From Candidatus Shapirobacteria bacterium (GTDB lineage Bacteria; Patescibacteriota; Microgenomatia; UBA12405; JAUWLS01), in contig DAOUWE010000035.1 of assembly GCA_030667285.1 (NCBI GenBank), positions 1 through 5,701 of the forward strand: DNA of 5,701 nt, written 5' to 3'. The first letter of the stretch is position 1. The number at the start of each line of letters is the position of its first letter. Below, piece after piece: positions 1-4,690 of the stretch. Both the position numbers and the translations under genes were made by a program. Under the pieces are notes generated by a model, which had not been told where the DNA came from, made no database searches, and saw only the letters and a list, made by a program, of their open reading frames with translations.

Positions 1-470
1 ATTCCACCAAACTCTTTAACGGGAATGGATTTAATTTTTGTTTTTATCGTTGGTTCCACAAACGTAATTGTCATTTCGTCTTTTCCACCAAGACTCTCAC
101 AATCATCCTCGATTAAGATGTCCGGAATTATTTCCTCCGCTATGTCTTTATATTCTTGTCCTTTTTGACGGAAAAAGACTTGGCCACTTGGAAAACCGTA
201 TTTGTTTAATACCTGCTTGTCCTTTTCAAAGTCATCTATTGTCTCGTGTGAGCTTAAATATAAAATTTCTGATCCCTGGTCTTTCCATTTTGTTAATTTT
301 TCAACGGCGTTGCCTATCGGAACATATGAGGCATAGTCATGCACGGACTTTTCTTGGTCTTTTGCTTGCCGAACTCTGTCAGGTCTGGAAACACCAACTG
401 CGTTTTTGTGCATTATGGTGGTGCCGTGTAAAAAAACTAATATTTTCAAATGTTTTTTGATTTTATTCAT
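1..470 (-). CDS. HAD-like hypothetical protein, 3' end beyond the window
   Basis: This reading frame is open from an ATG at 470 to the window edge, giving 156 codons with no stop. The protein begins MNKIKKHLKILVFLHGTTIM. I recall this as a conserved uncharacterised family of CPR bacteria. The layout resembles a HAD-fold protein: a hydrophobic strand ending in LHGTT (residues 14-18) where motif I would be, YLSSH (71-75) like motif II, and IPDILIEDDCESLGG (115-129) like motif IV. The nucleophile DxD of true HAD phosphatases is absent, because LHGTT replaces DxDGT, so a phosphatase role is doubtful. The first eight residues lie inside repeat copy A and match the start of the unrelated Cys-rich protein. 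The original start may be the TTG at codon 8, just before KILVF. No Shine-Dalgarno sequence is visible. The existence of the gene is fairly sure; its function is unknown. Confidence 0.75.
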   Translation of the reverse strand, partial: MNKIKKHLKILVFLHGTTIMHKNAVGVSRPDRVRQAKDQEKSVHDYASYVPIGNAVEKLTKWKDQGSEILYLSSHETIDDFEKDKQVLNKYGFPSGQVFFRQKGQEYKDIAEEIIPDILIEDDCESLGGKDEMTITFVEPTIKTKIKSIPVKEFGG

Positions 471-532
471 TGCTTAAGACTAGCACGCGTCGTGGTTTGG
501 GGGACGAAGGGGCGAGGAGGAGCGAAGAAGTA
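443..532 (-). repeat. Dispersed repeat, copy A
   Basis: This is one of three copies of a GC-rich repeat in AT-rich surroundings. The nearly invariant core is 463-504 and differs from copy B at one position and from copy C at three of 42. Read on the minus strand it has a C-rich pyrimidine tract (about 505-532), the core containing CCACGACGCGTGCTAG, then the ATG at 470 and the first codons of the HAD-like gene. Similarity to copy C continues on both sides, to about 443 and 532, so the full unit is about 90 bp. The tract begins some 28 nt after the stop codon of the glycosylase-like gene. Confidence 0.9.
477..485 (-). promoter_or_regulatory. Possible extended -10 element for leaderless start of the HAD-like gene
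   Basis: On the minus strand TGCTAGTCT fits the extended -10 pattern TGnTAnnnT. It ends 6 nt before the ATG at 470, so transcription would begin at or next to the start codon. That agrees with the absence of a Shine-Dalgarno sequence. The hexamer itself matches TATAAT at only three positions and no -35 box is visible, so this is a weak call based on spacing and on conservation in all three repeat copies. Confidence 0.3.
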
Positions 533-559
533 ATAAAAAGCCGTTTTTGTAAAAAGAAA

Positions 560-1090
560 TCAACTTGCTTTTGGAAGTAGCTGTTTATATATTTTTATTT
601 TGTCATTCAGCCTCATTGCCGCATAGCGGGGAGAGGGAGATGGCAAGCCGACAAACTCAATTTCTGTGTGACGGGTAGCAATTTCTTTGAATATTTGATT
701 AAACCTTTTCTCCACAAAACGACTAGTAAAAAAAACTTTTTGGATTGGATGCTTCTTCAAAATTATTGAGATTGCTTTTGTGTTGTAGACAAAGTTCGTT
801 AAATTTACGTCGAGATTACTCCCCCTTCGTCTTTCACACTGGTAGATAATATCGGCCATGGCCATGCCTAGACCCCCCAGCAAGTTTGTCATATCTTTCT
901 TGGTCTGCAAGCTGATTCCGTAGACTTCCTCCAATATTGGCCAAAATTGATTTCTTCCGCCGTTTGAGTAAAACCAGATGTAGGCGGCTTTTTTCTGCTC
1001 GTCAAATGCCTCCTTGGCAGTAAAACTTCCCAAAATTAAATACTTGGTGGTTTTAGGAACGAAGTTACCGAAAGCGTGTGTTTCTATCAT
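560..1090 (-). CDS. Uracil-DNA glycosylase superfamily protein, family 6 (hypoxanthine-DNA glycosylase)-like
   Basis: This 176-residue protein is probably a DNA repair enzyme that removes deaminated bases, such as hypoxanthine or uracil, by cutting the base-sugar bond. The motif order fits the family 6 (HDG) branch of the UDG superfamily. KYLILGSF (16-23) is the first strand and motif 1. GGRNQFWPILEEVYG (44-58) corresponds to the N-x-FW segment. GLGMAMADIIYQCERRRGSN (73-92) corresponds to the GIALWD...R..SLD region. LPSPSPRYA (149-157) is the motif 2 loop. The length suits a single-domain glycosylase. Which residue activates the water is not clear from sequence alone. The ATG at 1090 is preceded by a TATAAT box but no Shine-Dalgarno sequence. 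It stands as a single gene between repeat copies B and A. The superfamily call is fairly firm; the substrate is not. Confidence 0.75.
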   Translation of the reverse strand: MIETHAFGNFVPKTTKYLILGSFTAKEAFDEQKKAAYIWFYSNGGRNQFWPILEEVYGISLQTKKDMTNLLGGLGMAMADIIYQCERRRGSNLDVNLTNFVYNTKAISIILKKHPIQKVFFTSRFVEKRFNQIFKEIATRHTEIEFVGLPSPSPRYAAMRLNDKIKIYKQLLPKAS

Positions 1091-1120
1091 TGTTAATTTT
1101 GTGGGTTAGGTTCTTTGTTC

Positions 1121-1144
1121 TTTTATATAACTCATTATATAAAA
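1121..1144. repeat. Perfect 10-bp inverted repeat overlapping the promoter
   Basis: TTTTATATAA, a 4-nt CTCA loop, then TTATATAAAA form a perfect inverted repeat of 10-bp arms. It covers the -10 box and the expected transcription start of the glycosylase-like gene. An all-AT stem is a poor terminator, so an operator or a chance symmetry of an AT-rich promoter are the main options. Confidence 0.6.
1134..1139 (-). promoter_or_regulatory. -10 promoter box upstream of the glycosylase-like gene
   Basis: The minus strand reads a perfect TATAAT, 43 nt before the ATG at 1090. No convincing -35 box is seen at normal spacing; the upstream DNA is a run of T followed by C-rich sequence. The 12-mer TATAATGAGTTA recurs exactly at 2359-2370 upstream of the Rx4H gene, which supports both as promoters. 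Confidence 0.55.
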
Positions 1145-1206
1145 AAAAAGAGGGGTTAGGGGTGAATTTTTTGAGGTGATATTTTTATGTGTGCTTTTTC
1201 ACAAAG

Positions 1207-1278
1207 TTATAGAATGGTATAAAGGAATCGTTTCTTTGCTTTATGGCATTTACCGAAATGTTTTTTGGTCTTATTCAT
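1207..1278 (-). other. Orphan 23-codon ORF started by repeat copy B
   Basis: The ATG at 1278 sits in repeat copy B exactly where copies A and C start real genes. It reads MNKTKKHFGKCHKAKKRFL and four more residues before a TAA at 1207. The first seven codons match the other copies (MNKxKKH), then similarity ends. The product is short and very basic with no recognisable domain. It is more likely an empty or decayed start module than a gene. The 116 bp between it and the glycosylase-like gene (1091-1206) hold that gene's promoter and inverted repeat and nothing else I can identify. Confidence 0.4.
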
Positions 1279-1330
1279 TGCTTAAGACTAGCACGCGTCG
1301 TGGTTTGAGGGACGAAGGGGCGGGGCGAGG
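1256..1330 (-). repeat. Dispersed repeat, copy B
   Basis: This is the second copy, with core 1271-1312 differing from copy A at one base and copy C at two. The coding side carries the ATG at 1278 and diverges after about seven codons. The distal side (1313-1330) departs from copies A and C: it runs GGGGCGGGGCGAGGAACGGG straight into the duplicated 3'-end block that closes the Cys-rich gene. It also keeps the TGCTAGTCT element, at 1285-1293. Confidence 0.9.
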
Positions 1331-1377
1331 AACGGGACTCTTGTTGGATCAGTTTCTTTTGATAGTGAGGTCGTCAA
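1321..1377 (-). repeat. Duplicated 3'-end block, copy at the end of the Cys-rich gene
   Basis: This block aligns with 2386-2442 at the end of the dehydrogenase gene. On the minus strand it gives codons for VDDLTIKRN, a stop (TGA here, TAA in the other copy), and about 28 nt of trailer with scattered differences. Nucleotide similarity is strongest in the stretch ACTATCAAAAGAAACT. Because the dehydrogenase family normally ends in a similar way, that gene is the probable source of the coding part. Confidence 0.85.
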
Positions 1378-1627
1378 CACATTTTTCGCCGTTCCAGCAT
1401 TTGGCTTTACCACAATCACAACAGGGAGTTATTGCCTGGAGGCAAATCGCATTTTTGAAATCGCATCGATCTCTACATCCATTTGGACACTCACTCCAGT
1501 ATCCCCCACCCCTGTAACAATCGAAGTGAGTAAATAAATTAAAAAGCTTGGGGGCCAACAAGACAATGACTGGAATTAAAATTATGGTTAATACTATTTT
1601 TTTCAAATGCTTTTTGGCTTTATTCAT
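1349..1627 (-). CDS. Small Cys-rich secreted or membrane-anchored protein
   Basis: This 92-residue protein has a basic N-terminus, one hydrophobic segment (about 10-25), and then ten cysteines at 37, 47, 51, 55, 62, 69, 70, 72, 77 and 83. The segment is a signal anchor or an uncleaved signal peptide, so the Cys-rich part should lie outside the membrane with disulfides. The pattern GGxW...C.D.C...C..CDCG...CWNG..C is one I recall from CPR genomes as an uncharacterised small extracellular family; no function is known to me. Both ends seem borrowed. The start MNKAKKHLKK comes from repeat copy C and matches the HAD-like protein. The last nine residues VDDLTIKRN match the dehydrogenase C-terminus. 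Only about residues 9-83 would be native. No Shine-Dalgarno sequence is seen before the ATG at 1627. Confidence 0.75.
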   Translation of the reverse strand: MNKAKKHLKKIVLTIILIPVIVLLAPKLFNLFTHFDCYRGGGYWSECPNGCRDRCDFKNAICLQAITPCCDCGKAKCWNGEKCVDDLTIKRN

Positions 1628-1691
1628 TGTTTAAGACTAGCACGCGTCGTGGTTTGAGGAACGAGGTGATGGGGCGAGGAGCGGAGAAGTA
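1599..1691 (-). repeat. Dispersed repeat, copy C
   Basis: This is the third copy, with core 1620-1661. It carries the ATG at 1627 of the Cys-rich gene, and its similarity to copy A extends into the coding side through CATTTGAAAA (TTTTCAAATG on the plus strand). On the other side the pyrimidine tract (1662-1691) ends 6 nt from the stop codon of the Rx4H gene (1698-1700). Compared with copy A the tract has a few substitutions and small length changes, which suggests an older duplicate. Confidence 0.9.
1634..1642 (-). promoter_or_regulatory. Possible extended -10 element for leaderless start of the Cys-rich gene
   Basis: The element TGCTAGTCT is identical to the one in copy A and ends 6 nt before the ATG at 1627. 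As there, the TGn extension is present, the hexamer is poor and no -35 box is visible. The call rests on position and conservation only. Confidence 0.3.
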
Positions 1692-1697
1692 GGGAAA

Positions 1698-2333
1698 TTA
1701 TCTCTTACGATAATAGATCCTTTCTTGTCGAATTATATTACCTTCTCTTGAAAAAAGGAGTTTTTTATCTTTTGCCATTGCTATTAATTTAGAATTTATT
1801 TCTTCAACTAGGTCTCCTAAAGATTCTAGATTAATGATGGTACAGTTGTCTTTATTTTTCTCTTTTCCGTCCCAGGCATATTTTGAAAATACTACCAATC
1901 TTCCTTTCCCTTGTGTCACGGTAAAATGGTGACAGAGAGATTTGGCTGTTTTTTTGTTCGTCCGGCCGTTGGGAATATTATAGAGAGAAAAATTATGAGC
2001 AAAAGAGCACCTCAATGCATAAAGGGCATGGATGGTTTTTTCGTCAAGATTGGTAAAATTTTTTAATGTGTAGATAAAATTGTTACTATTCTTGCTTTTT
2101 CCACCAATTCTGAAGAGTAGTCCAATTATGTCAATAACAATCAGATATCCCAACGCGCCTAACCAGTTACCGTGATCTTTTGCTAATTTTCTCCCATTAT
2201 TAATATCTCTCCCTGTCAGTTTTCTGGCACCATTTATTGCGGCCCTATAAGAAGAAATAAACTCTACACCATTTTTTTCTCTTGCAGGACTTAATAAATC
2301 TAGTGCTCTTAAACTAGCCAAGACGTTTTCCAT
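1698..2333 (-). CDS. Uncharacterised alpha-helical protein with an Rx4H (HEPN-like) motif
   Basis: I do not recognise this 211-residue protein with certainty. It looks mainly alpha-helical, with a hydrophobic stretch YLIVIDIIGLLFRIGG (63-78) and then LYALRCSFAHNFSLYNI (104-120). In the latter, R108 and H113 are spaced as in the Rx4-6H signature of HEPN domains, many of which are RNA-cutting toxins or defence nucleases. Residues 121-160 are basic and may touch nucleic acid. There is no partner antitoxin beside it, and the next gene is the secreted Cys-rich protein, so a toxin role is not supported by context. The ATG at 2333 follows a TATAAT box by 31 nt with no Shine-Dalgarno sequence. It is the first gene after the conserved run and the first of the repeat-separated accessory genes. 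Confidence 0.7.
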   Translation of the reverse strand: MENVLASLRALDLLSPAREKNGVEFISSYRAAINGARKLTGRDINNGRKLAKDHGNWLGALGYLIVIDIIGLLFRIGGKSKNSNNFIYTLKNFTNLDEKTIHALYALRCSFAHNFSLYNIPNGRTNKKTAKSLCHHFTVTQGKGRLVVFSKYAWDGKEKNKDNCTIINLESLGDLVEEINSKLIAMAKDKKLLFSREGNIIRQERIYYRKR

Positions 2334-2364
2334 TTATAGATAATTTTCCTATTTTGTTTAACTC

Positions 2365-2370
2365 ATTATA
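2365..2370 (-). promoter_or_regulatory. -10 promoter box upstream of the Rx4H gene
   Basis: The minus strand has TATAAT followed by GAGTTA, the same 12-mer as in front of the glycosylase-like gene. It lies 31 nt before the ATG at 2333. No -35 box is apparent; the upstream DNA is the GC-rich trailer of the dehydrogenase gene. Confidence 0.5.
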
Positions 2371-2385
2371 CGCGAAGGGAGATTG

Positions 2386-2442
2386 GCGGACGGGGAACAG
2401 GGCTCGTGCTGGATTAGTTTCTTTTGATAGTTAGGTCGTCGA
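2386..2442 (-). repeat. Duplicated 3'-end block, copy at the end of the dehydrogenase gene
   Basis: This is the partner of 1321-1377. It includes the last nine codons (VDDLTIKRN), the TAA at 2414-2416 and a GC-rich trailer. Unlike the other copy it is not followed by the CCACGACGCGTG core; it runs instead into the TATAAT promoter of the next gene. Confidence 0.85.
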
Positions 2443-3118
2443 CGATGAGGTTTTGGGGTTGGTCAATGCAATCAGCTATTAACCTGGCCACATCTTCCGG
2501 ATCAAGATAGTTTTTCATTTTCTTTTTGACCTTGGCGTTTTTGTAGAGGGCGGTATTCATCTTGCTGGGATAAATAGCCGTGGTTTTGATTCGAGTTGGC
2601 TTGAGCTCTCTTTGAAGGTTTTGATGAAAACCATGAAGAGCGAATTTGGTGGTACTGTAGAGCGTTTGGTTTCTTTTGGGAAGTTTCCCGGCAGTGGAGA
2701 TTATGTTTACAATGTGGCCGAAATTGAGTTTTTGCATATAGGGCAAAACAGCGTGAGTAAAAAAAAGAGTACCTTTAAGATTGGTGTCTATGAGGTGATT
2801 AATTTGATCTGTTGAATGGTCGGTGAAAGATCCTTGAGTGTAAACGCCGGCACAGTTGATAAGAATGTCAATTTTTGAAAAAAAGTTGTGGATGGTTTTT
2901 ATGGCGACTTTGACTTCTTCAGAATTCCTGATATCCAGGGGGCAAATGATTGATTTTCCACCGGAGTTTTCTATTTCTTTTTTAATTTTTTTTAATTTAG
3001 GCTCGGAGCGAGCAAGCAGACAAACACCTGCTCCCCTTCCGGCCAATTCAAGAGCGAGGCTTTTTCCTAACCCGGAACTAGCTCCGGTGATAATAGCAAC
3101 CTTGTTTTTTATTTTCAT
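2414..3118 (-). CDS. Short-chain dehydrogenase/reductase (SDR), classical type
   Basis: This 234-residue cytoplasmic oxidoreductase has a complete classical SDR set. The cofactor loop is TGASSGLG (11-18), LDIRN (61-65) binds the adenine ring, and NCAG (88-91) and N113 are in place. The catalytic Ser-Tyr-Lys are S141, Y154 and K158 (YSTTK). R37 after the second strand suggests preference for NADP(H). The substrate cannot be told from sequence. The usual PG after the catalytic region is PS here (YPSKMNTAL, 183-191). The gene starts 1 nt after the mltG stop codon and is probably co-transcribed and perhaps translationally coupled. The C-terminus VDDLTIKRN fits the usual ending of YdfG-like SDRs, yet the same DNA also ends the Cys-rich gene. 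The family is certain; the role is open. Confidence 0.92.
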   Translation of the reverse strand: MKIKNKVAIITGASSGLGKSLALELAGRGAGVCLLARSEPKLKKIKKEIENSGGKSIICPLDIRNSEEVKVAIKTIHNFFSKIDILINCAGVYTQGSFTDHSTDQINHLIDTNLKGTLFFTHAVLPYMQKLNFGHIVNIISTAGKLPKRNQTLYSTTKFALHGFHQNLQRELKPTRIKTTAIYPSKMNTALYKNAKVKKKMKNYLDPEDVARLIADCIDQPQNLIVDDLTIKRN

Positions 3119-3119
3119 C

Positions 3120-4151
3120 TTAAAGGTGTTTCTTTATGTTAGCATTGTGGTCTTCGAGGGTGGTAGCGTAATACATCTTATGATCATTGCCGGTAATGTA
3201 GTAGAGATAATCGGAAGAGGTGGGATGAAAAGCGGCGTAGAGAGAATTTGACCCGGGATTGCAGATCGGGCCGGGAGGAAGGTCCGGATAGAGATAGGTG
3301 TTATAGAGAGAGTCAATTGAAAGATCGGCTTTGTAGATGGGTTTCCAGTACTCCTCGGGGATATTCTGACTGTCTTTGGCATATTGAACATTGGCGTCAG
3401 TTTGGAGGGCCATGCCTATTTTTAATCGATTTTGAAGAATACCGGAGATCATCTGTTTGGTTTCGAGAGTACGGGCTTCTCTTTCGATAATAGAAGCAAG
3501 AATAAGGCCTTGTTGTTGGTTGAGAGAGCTTGTTTTATTTTCTTGAGCGAGAGTGATTTTTTTCTGAAAATTTGTCTCAAAGAGAGGGAGGATGTTTTCC
3601 AAAGTGTAGTCTTTGGGAACGAGATAGGAATCAGGGAAAATCGTACCTTCTGTTTCTTTTTTGAGAAGAGCAAGTTCTTCTTTTTTAAACCCAAGACCTA
3701 AGAGATATTGTTTTATTTCTTCTATACGCCAGCCTTCGGTGACTTTAAGCCAATAGTCCTGACGTCCTACGGAGAGAGTTTTTATGGTTTCTTTGAGAAC
3801 AGAAGAGGGTGACAGATTGAAGGATCCGGCTTGAAGTTTGTTTTGCAGGCCCTGTTGATAAGTAAGGAGAAGAAAAACAAATTTGTTTTTAATGAAATTA
3901 TTTTTTTCTAAACGAGAGGCAATGATATAGAGAGAGTCTCCTTGGTTGACCACAAAAGGTTTTTCTTCTCCGTTTGGATCTACCGGTTGCAGGCCTCGAT
4001 AGAAAAAAATGAAGAAAAAGAGAAGCAGAAGGGCGGAAAGACCCAGAAGAATAAGCAAGAGGCGCAGAAAGAAGGGGGTTTTTTTAGATTTCTTCGAAGA
4101 GTGCACGGCGGTAGGTTTTTTTCTTGCTGTCATTGATAAAAATGCGACCAC
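3120..4151 (-). CDS. mltG: Endolytic murein transglycosylase MltG (YceG-like)
   Basis: MltG cuts nascent glycan strands of peptidoglycan at the outer face of the cytoplasmic membrane and releases growing chains. The 343 residues show a basic cytoplasmic tail, one membrane segment (27-51) and a LysM-like region starting at VNQGDSLYIIASRL (68-81). The catalytic domain follows, with EGTIFPDSY (168-176), LASIIERE (218-225), where E223 is the probable catalytic acid, and TDANVQYA (251-258). YNTYLYPDLPPGPICNPG (283-300) and a normal C-terminus complete it. All key residues are present. Two starts are possible: ATG at 4151 or ATG at 4133 (MTARKKP). The second shortens the overlap with the zinc ribbon gene from 68 to 50 nt and removes only six residues, so I prefer it slightly. 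Family confidence is high. Confidence 0.95.
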   Translation of the reverse strand: MVAFLSMTARKKPTAVHSSKKSKKTPFFLRLLLILLGLSALLLLFFFIFFYRGLQPVDPNGEEKPFVVNQGDSLYIIASRLEKNNFIKNKFVFLLLTYQQGLQNKLQAGSFNLSPSSVLKETIKTLSVGRQDYWLKVTEGWRIEEIKQYLLGLGFKKEELALLKKETEGTIFPDSYLVPKDYTLENILPLFETNFQKKITLAQENKTSSLNQQQGLILASIIEREARTLETKQMISGILQNRLKIGMALQTDANVQYAKDSQNIPEEYWKPIYKADLSIDSLYNTYLYPDLPPGPICNPGSNSLYAAFHPTSSDYLYYITGNDHKMYYATTLEDHNANIKKHL

Positions 4152-4284
4152 ACTTACAAGTTACCTTTTTGGTGCCGTCTTGTCGTTTTTCACTCTTTCC
4201 TTTTTTCAAAGGATTTCCACAGCCCACACAGCGACCTTGAGATAATAACCAAGCTTGGATGGGAGAGATAATGTTTTTGAACAT
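4084..4284 (-). CDS. Small four-cysteine zinc ribbon protein
   Basis: This 66-residue protein has CVGC (19-22) and CKC (43-45), a likely single zinc site of CxxC...CxC type, in a basic context. I recall the family as conserved in CPR genomes next to mltG and ruvX, without a defined function; RNA, DNA or protein binding are all possible. The N-terminal MFKNIISPIQAWLLSQG is amphipathic. Its end overlaps the mltG start by 50-68 nt in another frame, unusually long for a small genome but consistent with a real C-terminus (YRRALFEEI). A 37-nt gap follows the ruvX stop, and TATAAC in it is a weak -10 candidate. Confidence 0.8.
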   Translation of the reverse strand: MFKNIISPIQAWLLSQGRCVGCGNPLKKGKSEKRQDGTKKVTCKCGRIFINDSKKKTYRRALFEEI

Positions 4285-4321
4285 TTGTGATAAAAACTAG
4301 TAAGTTATAAAGATTGTAATT

Positions 4322-4681
4322 TTAAATTCTTTCTAAAATATAAGCAGCGGATAGAGCGTCTTTTTCCGCTTTCCATTTTTTTAAAGATTTAGATTTAAAC
4401 TGAGACCAAGATTTTCTAGTACTTAGAGTTTCGTCTACTGTTTCTAGAGGTAATTCTAGCATCTTTTTAAGTTTTTGAGCAAAGCTCAATGTTTTTTGAG
4501 CCATTTTCCCCGTAGAAATACCCATGATTATTTTTTCTATTTTGTACTCAGTACAGATTTCTTGAATTTTTTCAAAGGTTTTTTTATTGTTTTCGACTGT
4601 TTTAAGGGGGGAAATAACTCCCTTTATAGAAAGGGCAAGTCCAATATTTTTTAAACCAAAGTCAATGCCAAGCAAGTTCAT
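4322..4681 (-). CDS. ruvX: Putative Holliday junction resolvase / pre-16S rRNA nuclease RuvX (YqgF)
   Basis: This RNase H-fold nuclease is known in other bacteria to trim the 5' end of pre-16S rRNA, and has been proposed as a Holliday junction resolvase. The 119 residues are slightly short but complete. GIDFGLKNIGLAL (5-17) contains catalytic D7. IIMGIS (51-56) stands where most members have VVGLP. DETLST (83-88) is the second acidic motif (usually DERLTT), and KDALSAAYIL (107-116) holds the third acidic residue D108. It starts 9 nt after the sortase stop with no Shine-Dalgarno sequence, so it is probably read through from the sortase gene. The family is sure; the protein diverges more than usual in the second motif. 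Confidence 0.92.
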   Translation of the reverse strand: MNLLGIDFGLKNIGLALSIKGVISPLKTVENNKKTFEKIQEICTEYKIEKIIMGISTGKMAQKTLSFAQKLKKMLELPLETVDETLSTRKSWSQFKSKSLKKWKAEKDALSAAYILERI

Positions 4682-4690
4682 GTTTTAGTT

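Noticed and set aside
68..460. Plus-strand ORF of 130 codons
   Set aside because: It is antisense to the HAD-like gene, whose minus-strand frame has recognisable conserved motifs. The plus-strand product has no domain.
443..532. Integron attC site
   Set aside because: I found no RYYYAAC/GTTRRRY core pair and no long imperfect palindrome; the best hairpin is the 4-bp CACG/CGTG stem. The repeat also extends into the next gene's coding region, which attC sites do not do. A different cassette mechanism remains open.
536..550. Rho-independent terminator after the glycosylase-like gene
   Set aside because: The only inverted repeat is A5/T5 around CGGC, with no GC pairs in the stem, too weak to act as an intrinsic terminator.
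1176..1517. Plus-strand ORF of 113 codons
   Set aside because: It crosses the repeat, the orphan ORF and the antisense of the Cys-rich gene, and its product shows no family features.
463..1661. CRISPR array made by the three repeats
   Set aside because: The spacing is 808 and 349 bp, the intervals contain genes, and the repeat itself contains a start codon and coding sequence.
1..2413. Insertion sequence, prophage or diversity-generating retroelement
   Set aside because: No transposase, integrase, phage structural gene or reverse transcriptase is encoded in the window, and the repeats are not paired as terminal inverted repeats.
2612..3251. Plus-strand ORFs across the dehydrogenase gene
   Set aside because: The minus strand encodes a complete SDR with all catalytic residues; the opposite frames have no recognisable motifs.
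3434..4245. Several plus-strand and alternate-frame ORFs inside mltG and the zinc ribbon gene
   Set aside because: They are low-complexity Lys/Phe-rich shadows of the A- and T-rich mltG coding sequence; MltG motifs are intact on the minus strand.
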